64,000 bases of DNA from Bartonella taylorii (GCF_023920105.1 NZ_CP083693.1:885001-949000); one strand, 5' to 3'. Shown: positions 1 through 10,047, counted from the stretch's first letter. The notes: generated by a model from the sequence alone, not told the origin. Numbers and translations: made by a program.

Positions 1-284
1 TTGAATGATCCCCAATAATGAAAATATTTTTATCATGCAACTTAACAAAAAACCTCCACTATCCTGTTAAATAACTTACTCCAACAGGAAGCTTCATCCA
101 AAGCGTAGATAAAGACAATCTAAAAAATGTCCACCACTTCAAATCAATATTATTTTTACAGTATAGAATTGCAAAAAACGCATCTCCCCCCTACCTCATA
201 TGCTATTATCAATAGCACACATAACCTCCATCTTTTTCCCATAAAAATGTTATATGATATTCTTTTACTAGAATCAAAATCGCC
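1..284. other. AT-rich intergenic sequence downstream of frr
   Basis: No convincing gene is visible. In many bacteria uppS and cdsA follow frr, but no uppS start or its usual N-terminal motif can be read here on the minus strand. A short inverted repeat (GCTATT, three-base loop, AATAGC, 202-216) has no T-run and is not a convincing terminator. A minus-strand reading frame running off the window edge at base 1 could be the start of another gene, but too little of it is present. Confidence 0.5.
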
Positions 285-845
285 TTAAACGTGCATAATC
301 TCAGATTCTTTCACAGCCAAAATCTTATCAATATCAGCAATAGTCTCATCCGTGAGTTTTTGAATTTTCTCAGATAAGCCATGTGCTTCATCTTGACCAA
401 TTTCACCTTCTTTTTCTAATTTTTTTAAATTATCCATGCCATCTCGGCGAACATGGCGGGTAGCAATACGCGCTTGTTCTGCATATTGATGTGCAATCTT
501 TACAAGTTCTTTACGGCGCTCTTCATTTAATTCGGGTAAAGGAATACGTAAATTCATACCATCTGTGATAGGATTCAATCCAAGACCAGAGTCGCGAATA
601 GCACGCTCTACAGCTCCTACCATCGTTTTATCCCACACTGAAACTGAAAGCATCCGTGGTTCAGGAACAGAAATATTTGCAACCTGATTTATATGTACAA
701 CAGAACCATAAGCCTCAACTGTTAACGGTTCTAATAAACTGGTTGAGGCGCGCCCTGTCCGCAAACCACCTAATTCATGTTTAAAAGCGGAAATAGCACC
801 ATCCATGCGACGTTTCAGATCATCCATAATCGATGTAATACTCAT
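285..845 (-). CDS. frr: Ribosome recycling factor
   Basis: The 186-residue protein matches the normal length of ribosome recycling factor. With EF-G it splits post-termination ribosomes into subunits in the cytoplasm. The sequence shows the family pattern: an N-terminal helix leading to GLRTGRAS, the central segment with [17 protein letters not shown], and a C-terminal helix with [16 protein letters not shown]. The ATG at 845 follows GGAGACAGAGAT, a good ribosome binding site. It is the last gene of rpsB-tsf-pyrH-frr, 31 bases after pyrH, so co-transcription is likely. Identification is secure. Confidence 0.97.
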   Translation of the reverse strand: MSITSIMDDLKRRMDGAISAFKHELGGLRTGRASTSLLEPLTVEAYGSVVHINQVANISVPEPRMLSVSVWDKTMVGAVERAIRDSGLGLNPITDGMNLRIPLPELNEERRKELVKIAHQYAEQARIATRHVRRDGMDNLKKLEKEGEIGQDEAHGLSEKIQKLTDETIADIDKILAVKESEIMHV

Positions 846-876
846 ATCTCTGTCTCCTTCAATTACACCTTGAAGC

Positions 877-1602
877 TTATCCTTTTTCTGATACTATTGT
901 AAACCGTCCCGTGCCATTTAATACCTTTGCTAAACCACCTTTTTCATGAATGGAATATACAATAATTGGTACATTGTTCTCACGTGCTAAAGTAACCGCT
1001 GTTGTATCCATAACGGACAACCCCCATTGCAAAATCTCCACATGTGTTAACTGGTCAAAACGCTTAGCTGTAGGGTCTATCTTTGGATCTGCAGAATAAA
1101 TACCATCGACCTGCGTTCCCTTCAGAAGAACATCTGCACCAATTTCTGCTGCACGTAAAGTAGCGGCAGAGTCAGTGGTAAAAAAAGGATTACCCGTACC
1201 CCCAGCAAAAATAACGACTTTTCCTTGGTTCATATAACCTATTGCTTTACGCTGTGAGAAGCTCTCACAAATTTGTGGCATAGCAATCGCAGATAATACT
1301 ACCGTTTCAACCCCTAATTTTGTCAACGATGTTCGCAACGCCAAAGAATTAATAGCAGTTGCAAGCATTCCCATGTGATCACCTGTCACACGATCTCCAC
1401 CATGCGAAGCAACAGCAACTCCACGAAAAATATTTCCCCCGCCTATAACAATAGCAACTTCTACCCCCATCGCCCGCGCTTCAGCAATATCAGCAGCAAT
1501 ACGATCTGCAACGGAAACATCAATTCCAAAGCTTTGCCCTCCCATAAGGGCCTCACCAGAAACCTTTAAAAGAATACGTTTATACTGTAGCGCTAATGTC
1601 AT
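877..1602 (-). CDS. pyrH: Uridylate kinase
   Basis: UMP kinase of the amino-acid-kinase fold converts UMP to UDP with ATP, a step in pyrimidine nucleotide synthesis. Visible family motifs are [14 protein letters not shown] at the N-terminus, the glycine-rich [10 protein letters not shown] and [16 protein letters not shown], and the C-terminal [15 protein letters not shown] chose the ATG at 1602, giving 241 residues, because GGGAGATTATCA precedes it and the protein then starts at the usual place. An upstream in-frame start at 1689 would add 29 residues with no family similarity. It lies between tsf and frr. Confidence 0.96.
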   Translation of the reverse strand: MTLALQYKRILLKVSGEALMGGQSFGIDVSVADRIAADIAEARAMGVEVAIVIGGGNIFRGVAVASHGGDRVTGDHMGMLATAINSLALRTSLTKLGVETVVLSAIAMPQICESFSQRKAIGYMNQGKVVIFAGGTGNPFFTTDSAATLRAAEIGADVLLKGTQVDGIYSADPKIDPTAKRFDQLTHVEILQWGLSVMDTTAVTLARENNVPIIVYSIHEKGGLAKVLNGTGRFTIVSEKG

Positions 1603-1759
1603 TGATAATCTCCCAAAAAGCACATTTACTTTTTGCTTTTGACACACCAAGGACACCACTTTATCACGTGACACCCTTTCAATAATCACACTTTCTCCTA
1701 TCAGCGATTGTATAAATCAATGGTGTGATTCTAAATCTCTGACAATAATCTACAAATAG

Positions 1760-2683
1760 CTACCCTTTTGCAGCCGCTGCAACCTCTGCAGCAAAATCAG
1801 AATTTTCTTTCTCAACACCTTCTCCTAGCGCAAAACGAATAAAACCTGTGATTTTTGCCGGCGCACCAATGGATTTTTCAGCATCCTTTAAAGCCGCTTC
1901 AACAGTTACATCAGGATTCATAACAAAAGCCTGAGAAAGCAAAACAACCTCTTCGAAAAACTTACGCATACGCCCTTCCACCATTTTTTCAATGATATTT
2001 TCAGGCTTGCCAGACTGACGGGCCTGATCTGAAAAAATTGCCTTTTCACGTTCAACAGCGCTGGCATCAACATCTTCATCTGTCAGTGCTAACGGATTAG
2101 TTGCAGCAATATGCATTGCAACCTGCCGACCAAAAGCAGCTGCTGCCTCCTTATTCCCTGTCGTTTCAATAGCAACCAAAACACCAAGTTTACCAAGATT
2201 GTCAGCCACACTATTGTGTATATAACTAGCAACTACACCATTCTCAACAGAAAGTTTAGCAGAACGCCGAAATGCCATATTCTCACCAATGGTACCAATG
2301 GCATCTTTAATTGTAGCCGCTACAGTCTTTTCAGAATTAGGGTAGAGAGACGTTGAAACAGCATCAACACACCCTTGCGTACCCAAAGCAGCTGTTGCTA
2401 CATTACGTACAATGTCTTGAAATACATCATTGCGTGCTACAAAATCTGTTTCCGAATTAATTTCAACCAAAACTGCACTTGAACCCTTTGATGCAATTCC
2501 GATTAATCCCTCAGCCGCCGTACGACCGGCTTTTTTATCTGCTTTGGCTATCCCTTTTTTACGAAGCCAATCAACAGCAGCCTCCATATCCCCATTGGTT
2601 TCTGCCAGTGCTGCCTTACAATCCATCATACCAGCACCTGATAATTCCCGAAGTTCTTTTACTTGTGCAGCAGTAATACTCAT
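1760..2683 (-). CDS. tsf: Elongation factor Ts
   Basis: The 307-residue protein is the guanine nucleotide exchange factor that recycles EF-Tu-GDP to EF-Tu-GTP. The N-terminal UBA-like helix bundle ([20 protein letters not shown]) is followed by the diagnostic [10 protein letters not shown] segment near residue 80, which contacts the EF-Tu G domain, and then by the core and coiled-coil regions. Its length is normal for alphaproteobacteria. It lies 110 bases downstream of rpsB, its universal partner, and that spacer holds a hairpin that may set the S2:EF-Ts expression ratio. Confidence 0.97.
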   Translation of the reverse strand: MSITAAQVKELRELSGAGMMDCKAALAETNGDMEAAVDWLRKKGIAKADKKAGRTAAEGLIGIASKGSSAVLVEINSETDFVARNDVFQDIVRNVATAALGTQGCVDAVSTSLYPNSEKTVAATIKDAIGTIGENMAFRRSAKLSVENGVVASYIHNSVADNLGKLGVLVAIETTGNKEAAAAFGRQVAMHIAATNPLALTDEDVDASAVEREKAIFSDQARQSGKPENIIEKMVEGRMRKFFEEVVLLSQAFVMNPDVTVEAALKDAEKSIGAPAKITGFIRFALGEGVEKENSDFAAEVAAAAKG

Positions 2684-2712
2684 ATTTGCCTCTTTATCCT
2701 GTAACAGTGAAA

Positions 2713-2741
2713 GCGTGCAAAAAGAAAAAACTTATGCACGC
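2713..2741 (-). promoter_or_regulatory. Hairpin in the rpsB-tsf spacer
   Basis: On the minus strand GCGTGCA (2735-2741) can pair with TGCACGC (2713-2719) around a 15-base T-rich loop, followed by TTTCACTG. The stem is perfect over 7 bp. Position and shape suggest a partial terminator or an RNase processing site that adjusts tsf relative to rpsB. The structure is read directly; the function is inferred. Confidence 0.45.
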
Positions 2742-2793
2742 CTATAACCTCTTCTTTAGAAAATTAAATAGCCTAATAGGCACTTTCTTAATA

Positions 2794-3567
2794 TTACTCA
2801 GAAACTAGAACCGCATTTTCCAAAACGGGTTCCACCGGCGCATCAACTTGAGCCCCTAAATCCACACCCATTGCTCCTTGTTGGCGAGCAATACCATCAA
2901 GAGCTGCACGAGCAAAAAGATCACAATAAAGAGAAATTGCACGTGATGCATCATCATTACCTGGAATCGGATGTGTCACGTTATCAGGATCGCAGTTTGT
3001 ATCAATAATAGCAATAACCGGAATACCCAAACGTTTCGCTTCTTGGATAGCAATATTCTCTTTATTTGTATCAATAATAAATATAAGATCTGGAACAGAT
3101 CCCATATCCTTAATGCCACCGAGCGCACGATTAAGTTTTTCGCGATCACGCTCAAGGTTTAAACGTTCTTTTTTAGTAAAACCTTGTGCTTCAGCAGCGA
3201 GGATTTTATCCAGCTTACGTAAGCGATGTATTGAATGAGAAATCGTTTTCCAGTTTGTAAGCATCCCGCCAAGCCAACGCGCATTAACATAATATTGTGC
3301 CGAACGATTCGCTGCATCAGCAATAATGTCAGATGCCTGTCGCTTCGTACCAACAAAGAGAACGCGACCACCCTGTGCAACTGTATCTGAAACAAGTTTA
3401 AGCGCTTGGTGCAAAAGAGGAACAGTCTGAGCCAAATCAATAATATGAATATTATTACGCTGACCATAAATATAGGGAGTCATTTTGGGATTCCAGCGAT
3501 GAGTCTGGTGACCAAAATGTACACCTGCTTCTAAAAGCTGATGCATAGTAAAGTCTGGTAGTGCCAT
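2794..3567 (-). CDS. rpsB: 30S ribosomal protein S2
   Basis: S2 is a late-assembling protein of the small subunit. The 257-residue sequence contains the family signatures [19 protein letters not shown] near the N-terminus and [19 protein letters not shown] in the middle, with the zinc-free alphaproteobacterial architecture. The start ATG at 3567 is preceded by CCGGAAAGGATAAATT, a good ribosome binding site. It is the first gene of rpsB-tsf-pyrH-frr, and its long upstream leader is rich in inverted repeats, which fits autoregulation by S2. Confidence 0.97.
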   Translation of the reverse strand: MALPDFTMHQLLEAGVHFGHQTHRWNPKMTPYIYGQRNNIHIIDLAQTVPLLHQALKLVSDTVAQGGRVLFVGTKRQASDIIADAANRSAQYYVNARWLGGMLTNWKTISHSIHRLRKLDKILAAEAQGFTKKERLNLERDREKLNRALGGIKDMGSVPDLIFIIDTNKENIAIQEAKRLGIPVIAIIDTNCDPDNVTHPIPGNDDASRAISLYCDLFARAALDGIARQQGAMGVDLGAQVDAPVEPVLENAVLVSE

Positions 3568-3593
3568 AATTTATCCTTTCCGGTTTAACCTCC

Positions 3594-3664
3594 GCGGAAA
3601 AAGTAGGTAAACCTACTACCGGCGGACGTTTGCTAGATTTTCCTAGCAAACACCCAAACTCCGC
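3594..3664 (-). promoter_or_regulatory. Structured leader of rpsB (candidate S2 autoregulatory element)
   Basis: On the minus strand there is a perfect 9-bp hairpin, GTTTGCTAG with CTAGCAAAC (3628-3651, loop of six). It is bracketed by GCGGA (3660-3664) and TCCGC (3622-3626), which can form an outer helix. A second hairpin, AGTAGG with CCTACT (3602-3617), follows. A further TCCGC at 3594-3598, close to the ribosome binding site, could compete for the same GCGGA. S2 represses its own mRNA in gammaproteobacteria; whether this leader does the same is inference. Confidence 0.5.
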
Positions 3665-3679
3665 GTGTGGAATATCGTG

Positions 3680-3707
3680 AACATACTAATATTTGATTCT
3701 TTTTCAA
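3680..3707 (-). promoter_or_regulatory. Putative sigma-70 promoter of rpsB
   Basis: On the minus strand TTGAAA (3702-3707) and TATGTT (3680-3685) are separated by 16 bases and lie just upstream of the structured rpsB leader. The -35 matches consensus at five of six positions, while the -10 is only moderate. No transcription start is known from the sequence. Confidence 0.45.
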
Positions 3708-3725
3708 GTTATTTTCTGCAATCAC

Positions 3726-4550
3726 TTAATGTTTACATTGATTAAGATCTTTTCCAACTTCGAGAAATTCAAGACTACTCAATTTTGCACGCACTGAAAA
3801 AGTTCCATACTCTATATGGAGATCACGCATAACACCGCTTTCATATAACAGAAAACTGGTACGATAAACTGGCAAACCATCTTTTTTTTCTACATCATCA
3901 AAATAAGAAATCGTAACGGGCCAATATTCCTCTTCATCCAATTTTCCCATTTTTTTCGTTTCAGAATCAGAGAAAGGAAGCTTCTTTTCTCCAATGATCA
4001 CACTTTCTTTTTTGACTTTGTCGGCTTTATCTGTTCCATCAAATACAGTAACGTGGTAGAAATGATAACCTGCTTTTGCATGGCGGATGATATTCTTCAG
4101 TTGCATAATCGGAAACTCAGCCATTGCAAGCTTGTATTCTTTTTCCTTTGGCTTTTTCAGTTTAACTATAATCCCATCTTGAATACGCTCAGCTACACCT
4201 TCAGAACGATGTGCAACCTCTTGTCCAACTTGATCTGTAACACTAAAATGAAATGTACGGCTATCACCTGTTTCATAACTCGTCGTCTGTTGATCCGTTA
4301 AACGCTCCGGCATATCTTCAAGATGAATACGGCTGATAAAACGAAAACGTGTGGTATAGCCCTGACATTCCGAACCCGTCAATTCGTAGACCATTCGCCC
4401 TGACATCCCGGAAATTGTCATGTCATGAGAAACACTATCGAGCTGAAAATCATAAATTGCCCGATGAGGTGCAATAAAAATGGACTCTTCTGCTTTCGCA
4501 CTACATAAAAAAGCAACATATAAAATTATTATAAATAACGATCTGATCAT
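3726..4550 (-). CDS. EipB-like periplasmic protein (DUF1849)
   Basis: This is a 274-residue exported protein with a hydrophobic N-terminal signal (about MIRSLFIIILYVAFLCSAKA, cleavage near AKA-EE). The mature part resembles the DUF1849 family typified by Brucella EipB, a periplasmic beta-spiral protein needed for cell-envelope integrity. Cysteines at about residue 62 and 272 match the pair that forms a disulfide in EipB. The ATG at 4550 is preferred because GGAAG lies six bases upstream; an in-frame TTG two codons earlier is possible. It is transcribed towards the ribosomal operon's opposite end and divergently from ridA. Family assignment is from memory of the fold family, not from a search. 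Confidence 0.75.
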   Translation of the reverse strand: MIRSLFIIILYVAFLCSAKAEESIFIAPHRAIYDFQLDSVSHDMTISGMSGRMVYELTGSECQGYTTRFRFISRIHLEDMPERLTDQQTTSYETGDSRTFHFSVTDQVGQEVAHRSEGVAERIQDGIIVKLKKPKEKEYKLAMAEFPIMQLKNIIRHAKAGYHFYHVTVFDGTDKADKVKKESVIIGEKKLPFSDSETKKMGKLDEEEYWPVTISYFDDVEKKDGLPVYRTSFLLYESGVMRDLHIEYGTFSVRAKLSSLEFLEVGKDLNQCKH

Positions 4551-4694
4551 TCCCAACTTCCAATTCTATCCCCGTTGCATAACATCATACAATAAGGCAA
4601 AAAAGGACCACCCCTCAATTAACCACACATTTCCTTAAATCAAAAAATAGTTTATGCAATTGATCTATTATAGAACAGCTATGGAGTTTAAATT

Positions 4695-5156
4695 ATGACC
4701 AACACGATTGAAAGGAATCTAAAAAAATTTGGAATCACCCTTCCTGAAGCAACGCAACCCATTGCCAATTACGTAACAGTCTCACAAAGCGGCAACCAAC
4801 TCTTTATTTCTGGACAACTCCCTCTTTTTGATGGAAAGCCAATAGCAACTGGCAAAGTTGGTGCAACTGTTAGCGCTGAACAAGCAAAGAAATCAGCAGA
4901 AACCTGTGCACTCAACATGCTCGCACAAATCAAGGCAGCTCTGGGTGATTTAAACAGAATAAAACGTGTAGTAAAAATCACTGTTTTTGTTGCCGTAGAC
5001 CCTCATTTTACCGATATCCCTCTTGTCGCCAATGGAGCTTCTAATTTACTCGTCAATATCCTTGGTGAGACTGGGAAACATGCTCGTTCTGCTGTTGGTG
5101 TTGCCTCTCTTCCAATGAATGTTCCAGTAGAAGTGGAAGCCATCATAGAAATCTAA
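4695..5156 (+). CDS. ridA: RidA family enamine/imine deaminase
   Basis: The 153-residue protein belongs to the RidA/YER057c/UK114 family (longer YjgH-like subgroup). It hydrolyses reactive enamines and imines released by PLP enzymes such as serine or threonine dehydratases. Family features visible are the N-terminal PIANYVTVSQSGNQLFISGQ strand pair, GKVGATVSAEQAKKSAE, and the C-terminal segment with HARSAVGVASLPMNVPVEVEA, which includes the conserved arginine. A weak AGTTTAAATT precedes the ATG. An L-serine dehydratase gene lies about 7 kb away, a plausible but unlinked source of substrate. Confidence 0.9.
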   Translation: MTNTIERNLKKFGITLPEATQPIANYVTVSQSGNQLFISGQLPLFDGKPIATGKVGATVSAEQAKKSAETCALNMLAQIKAALGDLNRIKRVVKITVFVAVDPHFTDIPLVANGASNLLVNILGETGKHARSAVGVASLPMNVPVEVEAIIEI

Positions 5157-5293
5157 ACCCTCATCAATAGCAACACGTCTATATAAAGTGACAACCGAAT
5201 ACGAAATCTCTCTTTAATTCTAGCTCCCTATTAGCCTTCACATGCTTTAGTTTTTTAAAATTCTGAATTACAATGTTTAAAAGGAATATTTTT

Positions 5294-5716
5294 ATGAAAC
5301 AAACTTATGATAATAATAACATTTTTGCTAAATTGATTCGCGATGAAATTCCCTCTGTTCGCGTCTATGAAGATGATGATGTTATTGCATTCATGGATAT
5401 CATGCCACAAGCACCAGGACATACGCTGGTTATACCTAGAAAAGGCTCAAGAAACCTACTGGATGCGGATATTGAAACATTGTTTCCTGTTATTAGAGCT
5501 GTTCAAAAAATCGCCATTGCCGTCAAAAAAGCCTTTCAAGCAGATGGTATAACAGTTATGCAATTTAATGAAGCAGCTAGTCAACAAACCGTTTATCATC
5601 TCCATTTCCATATTATACCACGTATGGAAGGAGTAGAGCTTTGCTCCCATAATGATGTTATAACGCCTACAGAAATACTTGAAGAAAATGCAAAAAAAAT
5701 CCGTGCTGCTCTCTAA
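5294..5716 (+). CDS. HIT family protein
   Basis: Histidine triad proteins are nucleotide-binding hydrolases or transferases. The triad HLHFH-II appears near residue 100, with the family N-terminal FAKLIRDEIPSVRVYEDDDV and the middle PQAPGHTLVIPRK. I chose the ATG at 5294 (140 residues) because AAAGGAATATTTTT precedes it; an earlier in-frame ATG at 5273 would add seven residues. It is convergent with clpA, with only seven bases between the stop codons. The exact substrate is unknown. Confidence 0.9.
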   Translation: MKQTYDNNNIFAKLIRDEIPSVRVYEDDDVIAFMDIMPQAPGHTLVIPRKGSRNLLDADIETLFPVIRAVQKIAIAVKKAFQADGITVMQFNEAASQQTVYHLHFHIIPRMEGVELCSHNDVITPTEILEENAKKIRAAL

Positions 5717-5723
5717 AATACCC

Positions 5724-8075
5724 TTAAGTTATTGAGCTTTTTCTCTTCACACGTTTTTTTGTCAAATGTTTTGTTTTGCTATTTTTTGAATCAATAGACA
5801 TATCGGTAGGTAAAATTTTTAATTGTAACCTCTGTTTTTCCCCATTTGATTGTTGTGTCAATACGCGAACCGTGCCACCATTGCGCAACTTTCCAAATAA
5901 AATTTCGTCAGCTAATGGCTTCTTGATATATTCTTGTATAACACGACTCAATGGGCGTGCTCCCATCTGAGAATCATATCCTTTATTGGCGAGCCAAACC
6001 ATTGCAGGAGGAGTTAATTCAAAACAAATTCCCCTATCAGCTAATTGCGCTTCAAGTTGAAAAACAAATTTTTGTATGATCTGATTGATGATTAACTGGG
6101 ATAAAGGTGCAAATGGAATGATTGCATCTAACCGGTTACGAAATTCTGGTGTAAAGAGCCGATTAATTGCTTCAATATCATCACCCTCGCGAAGCACTTT
6201 GCCAAATCCGATAGCTGACTTTGCCATATCTGAAGCACCGGCATTGGTCGTCATAATTAAAATGATATTGCGGAAATCAATTTTTTTGCCATTATGATCT
6301 GTTAATTTACCGTAATCCATCACCTGCAATAAAAGATTAAATAACTCTGGATGCGCTTTTTCAATCTCATCCAGCAATAAGACTGCATGAGGATGCTGAT
6401 CAACTGCATCTGTCAGGAGGCCGCCTTGATTAAACCCTATGTAACCTGGAGGTGCCCCGATTAAACGCGCCACTGTATGTCGTTCCATATATTCTGACAT
6501 ATCAAAACGTAACAATTCAACACCTAAAGAAGATGCAAGTTGTTTTGCAACTTCAGTTTTTCCTACACCTGTTGGTCCTGAAAATAAATAACTTCCTATT
6601 GGTTTTTCTAATTCGCGCAATCCTGCTCGCGCCAACTTAATTGATGACACTAAAGCTGAAATTGCCTGATCTTGCCCATAAACGACATGCTTGAGTTCTC
6701 TTTCAAGCTTGCTAAGAATCTTTTGGTCATCACCAGAAATTGTTTTTGGTGGAATCCTCGCCATAGTAGCAATAGTCGCTTCAATTTCTTTAACACCTAT
6801 ACTCTTTTTGCGTTGCTTTTTTGGCAAGAGCTTTTGCGCTGCACCACTTTCATCAATAACATCAATTGCTTTATCAGGTAATCGTCGATCAATCATATAA
6901 CGTGAGGATAATTCTACGGACGCTCTTACCGCCTCATCAGTATATTGGATCTGATGAAATTTTTCAAAATAAGGCTTTAAACCTTGCAAAATCTTAATTG
7001 CATCAGCAACAGAAGGCTCATTCACATCAATTTTCTGAAAACGACGTTCCAAAGCGCGATCTTGTTCAAAAATTTTGCGATATTCTCTGTAAGTCGTAGA
7101 ACCAATACATCGAATAGTTCCGGAAGATAATGCAGGTTTTAAAAGATTTGCCGCATCCATATTCCCCCCCAATGTAACCCCTGCTCCAATCAAGGTATGA
7201 ATTTCATCAATAAATAAAACAGCATCTGGATACTGTTCAAATTCCTTCATAACTTGCTTTAACCGTTCTTCAAAATCACCACGATAGCGTGTACCAGCAA
7301 TAAGCCCTCCCATATCAAGGGAAAATATCGTTGCATTTGATAAAACTTCAGGCACTTGCCCATCAACAATGCGTTTTGCTAATCCTTCAATTATAGCAGT
7401 TTTTCCAACTCCAGGATCACCAACCAAAAGCGGATTGTTTTTTGACCTTCGGCATAAAACCTGAATCATGCGTGAAATTTCCATTTCACGACCAATTAAT
7501 AAATCAATTTTTCCATTGCGTGCTTTACAATTGAGATCAACACAATAACTCGTAAGTGCACTCGTTACCTTTTCACCATTGTCTGAAATCTGCTGATCCA
7601 ATTGCTCTTCAAGCCCATCAAGTAACATGGATAGTCCCTCATCCCGCGTAATACCATGTGAAATGAAACGCACAGCATCATAACGTGTCATTCCCATCTC
7701 TTGAAGGAAATATGCCGCATAACTTTCGCGTTCAGAAAAAATTGCAACGAGGACGTTCGCTCCTGATACTTCGTCTTTTCCAGCTGATTGAGCATGAATC
7801 ACCGCACGCTGGATAACACGCTGAAAAAATGTTGTTGGTTTTGTATCCTCATCAGCTCTAATCTGTACATCCAATTCTGACTGAATATAGTTGGTTAAGC
7901 GCTCTCGCAATTCTTCCACATTTACCTGACAAGCCTGAATAACCGAATTTGCATCAGCATCATCTAGCAAAGCAAGCAGAAGATGCTCTAATGTAGCATA
8001 TTCATGCCGCGCTTGAGCAGCAATTGTTAATGCGCGGTGCAAAACCTCTTCAAGACTAGGTGTAAAAGATGGCAT
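5724..8075 (-). CDS. clpA: ATP-dependent Clp protease ATP-binding subunit ClpA
   Basis: ClpA is the AAA+ unfoldase that feeds substrates to ClpP. The 783-residue protein has the double Clp N-domain (about 1-150), a first AAA+ module with Walker A GDPGVGKT at 219-226 and Walker B FIDEIH near 289, and a second module with GPTGVGKT at 500-507 and LLDEIEK. The IGF tripeptide that docks into ClpP is present in KSAIGFGK. The C-terminal tail is lysine-rich. clpS lies directly upstream with a six-base gap, the usual clpS-clpA operon. clpP itself is 35 kb away. Confidence 0.97.
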   Translation of the reverse strand: MPSFTPSLEEVLHRALTIAAQARHEYATLEHLLLALLDDADANSVIQACQVNVEELRERLTNYIQSELDVQIRADEDTKPTTFFQRVIQRAVIHAQSAGKDEVSGANVLVAIFSERESYAAYFLQEMGMTRYDAVRFISHGITRDEGLSMLLDGLEEQLDQQISDNGEKVTSALTSYCVDLNCKARNGKIDLLIGREMEISRMIQVLCRRSKNNPLLVGDPGVGKTAIIEGLAKRIVDGQVPEVLSNATIFSLDMGGLIAGTRYRGDFEERLKQVMKEFEQYPDAVLFIDEIHTLIGAGVTLGGNMDAANLLKPALSSGTIRCIGSTTYREYRKIFEQDRALERRFQKIDVNEPSVADAIKILQGLKPYFEKFHQIQYTDEAVRASVELSSRYMIDRRLPDKAIDVIDESGAAQKLLPKKQRKKSIGVKEIEATIATMARIPPKTISGDDQKILSKLERELKHVVYGQDQAISALVSSIKLARAGLRELEKPIGSYLFSGPTGVGKTEVAKQLASSLGVELLRFDMSEYMERHTVARLIGAPPGYIGFNQGGLLTDAVDQHPHAVLLLDEIEKAHPELFNLLLQVMDYGKLTDHNGKKIDFRNIILIMTTNAGASDMAKSAIGFGKVLREGDDIEAINRLFTPEFRNRLDAIIPFAPLSQLIINQIIQKFVFQLEAQLADRGICFELTPPAMVWLANKGYDSQMGARPLSRVIQEYIKKPLADEILFGKLRNGGTVRVLTQQSNGEKQRLQLKILPTDMSIDSKNSKTKHLTKKRVKRKSSIT

Positions 8076-8081
8076 AGCCCC

Positions 8082-8453
8082 TCACTTCCATTCCATTACA
8101 CATTGTAATGGATGTTCATTTTGACGTGCGTACTCTCTAACTTGTACTACTTTCATTTCAGCGACTTCATAACTATAAATTCCGCACTCTCCTACCCCAT
8201 TCTGATGAACATTTAACATGATATGCGTTGCTTCTTCGAAACTTTTTTTAAAAAATTTTTTCAAAACAAAAACAACAAAATCCATAGGTGTGTAATCATC
8301 ATTGAGTAAAAGAATACGATATAGCTTAGGCTTTTGAAGTTTTAAGCTAATTTTGGGCATTATAACAGCATCATGCCTGCTTTCATCCCAATTGTTGCCC
8401 TTTTCATTGTGCATAATATGCGCTATGGGATTTATTATTAGCTTCTGTACCAT
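8082..8453 (-). CDS. clpS: ATP-dependent Clp protease adaptor ClpS
   Basis: ClpS delivers N-degron substrates to ClpA. The core fold is visible: [20 protein letters not shown], then [20 protein letters not shown], then a C-terminal segment ending QCVMEWK. Length is 123 residues with the ATG at 8453, preceded by AGGAAACGATA. Starting at the internal ATG at 8414 would give a length closer to the shortest homologues. Alphaproteobacteria often carry two ClpS paralogues; this is the one linked to clpA. Confidence 0.95.
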   Translation of the reverse strand: MVQKLIINPIAHIMHNEKGNNWDESRHDAVIMPKISLKLQKPKLYRILLLNDDYTPMDFVVFVLKKFFKKSFEEATHIMLNVHQNGVGECGIYSYEVAEMKVVQVREYARQNEHPLQCVMEWK

Positions 8454-8691
8454 TATCGTTTCCTGTGTAGCATGTTTTTTATTAACCTTAAGTTATTTCA
8501 TAACTATTGCAATGCCTCTTTGTGTAAAGAAGAAAACTTCCTACTACGATTAGATTTAAGCCAAATATGAACCCTCACAAAATAATTTCTGTAAACAAAT
8601 TAGTAATATCATTCGTCTAAATTGCATTAACAAGCTGCAAAAGATAGGGAGCTTTACAGAAGAGTTTCAGAGTAAATGGTGAAATAGGATA

Positions 8692-10047
8692 GTGCAAGTG
8701 TATATTAACTGCAAAAAAATTGTATGTTGCTACAAAAAGATAGCAATTGCTTTTGTTGTTTTAGTTTTTTCTTACTCTTGGGCATCAGCTACTCCTCAAG
8801 GTGCCTATCCTGATAAGTATGCTGCTATAGTTATAGATGCAAATACAGGAAAAACTTTATTTCAAGCCAATGCAACGCTGAAACGTTATCCTGCTTCTTT
8901 AACAAAAATGATGACGCTGTACATACTCTTTGAGGCAATGCATATGCGTCGTGTGACACCAAATACACCAATCCCCATCTCACATTATGCATCAACGCGT
9001 CCACCAACAAAAATCGGATTTAAAGCAGGCCAAACAATTTCTGCAGAAGCAGCGGCTAAAGCGCTCATTACAAAATCAGCAAATGATGTTGCTACTGCTA
9101 TTGCAGAATATCTCGGCGGAAATGAAAAGAAATTTGCTCGAATGATGACAGCTAAAGCCCGCAAACTTGGCATGATACATACGAATTTCGCAAATGCTTC
9201 AGGACTCCCCGATACGCGCAATTATTCTACGGCACGTGATATGGCCACTTTATCATTAGCTCTACGCAAACATTTTCCAAAACAATATAACTTGTTCAAA
9301 ATAAAAAGTTTTACTTTCCGTGGACATACAATTAACAGCCACAATAAACTTATCAAAATAATGAAGGGCGTTGATGGAATTAAAACAGGCTATACACAAA
9401 TGTCAGGTTCTAATTTAGCAACTTCCATGCGTCTTGAGGGACGCTCTATCGTTGCTGTCGTTATGGGAGGCAAATCGTCTACCGCACGTGATGAGCATAT
9501 GGCTAGCTTATTAAACCAGTATTTGCCAAAAGCAAGCCGGATGAAAAGCGATGGAGATTTTATGGCTTCTTTACACTATAACTTACCCACTGGCGCAAGG
9601 ACCCCTATACCGATTTTAAAAACTGAACCAACCAATTTTGATGATGAAATTTCTACTATGTTAACAGCGTTTGTAGAACAACCGAGAAATTCCAATATGG
9701 CAATAGCCGCTGTAAACCAAGCAATTATACCAATTCCTAACCCTCAAAAAGCAATACCTATTGATACTCATCAAATTGTTACGGCCTCTTTGTCCACAGG
9801 CGCTGGATGGGCCATCCAAATTGGTTCTCTACCCAATAAAGAACAAGCAAAAACTCTGCTTTTAAAAGCAAAAAACACAGCTTATTCTGCATTAAAGAAC
9901 GCATCTTCACATATGCAACTGTTTGAAAAAAATGGACGTCGTTATTACCGTGCGCGGTTTACAGGCTTTCAATCAAAAAAAGCTGCATTCGATGCCTGTT
10001 CTACGTTAAAGAAAGCAAATTTTAACTGCTATACTGTAGTTTACTAA
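8692..10047 (+). CDS. D-alanyl-D-alanine carboxypeptidase (PBP5/DacA type) with SPOR domain
   Basis: This is a peptidase S11 family, low-molecular-mass penicillin-binding protein that trims the terminal D-Ala of peptidoglycan stem peptides in the periplasm. A signal peptide lies at about residues 15-33. The catalytic motifs are all present: SLTK at 69-72, SAN at 129-131 and KTG at 231-233. Residues about 370-451 form a SPOR-like domain (WAIQIGSL and ARFTGFQSKKAAFDAC), which binds denuded glycan at the septum. The start is GTG at 8692 with AGGAT just upstream. This carboxypeptidase-SPOR fusion is typical of alphaproteobacteria. Confidence 0.93.
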   Translation: MQVYINCKKIVCCYKKIAIAFVVLVFSYSWASATPQGAYPDKYAAIVIDANTGKTLFQANATLKRYPASLTKMMTLYILFEAMHMRRVTPNTPIPISHYASTRPPTKIGFKAGQTISAEAAAKALITKSANDVATAIAEYLGGNEKKFARMMTAKARKLGMIHTNFANASGLPDTRNYSTARDMATLSLALRKHFPKQYNLFKIKSFTFRGHTINSHNKLIKIMKGVDGIKTGYTQMSGSNLATSMRLEGRSIVAVVMGGKSSTARDEHMASLLNQYLPKASRMKSDGDFMASLHYNLPTGARTPIPILKTEPTNFDDEISTMLTAFVEQPRNSNMAIAAVNQAIIPIPNPQKAIPIDTHQIVTASLSTGAGWAIQIGSLPNKEQAKTLLLKAKNTAYSALKNASSHMQLFEKNGRRYYRARFTGFQSKKAAFDACSTLKKANFNCYTVVY

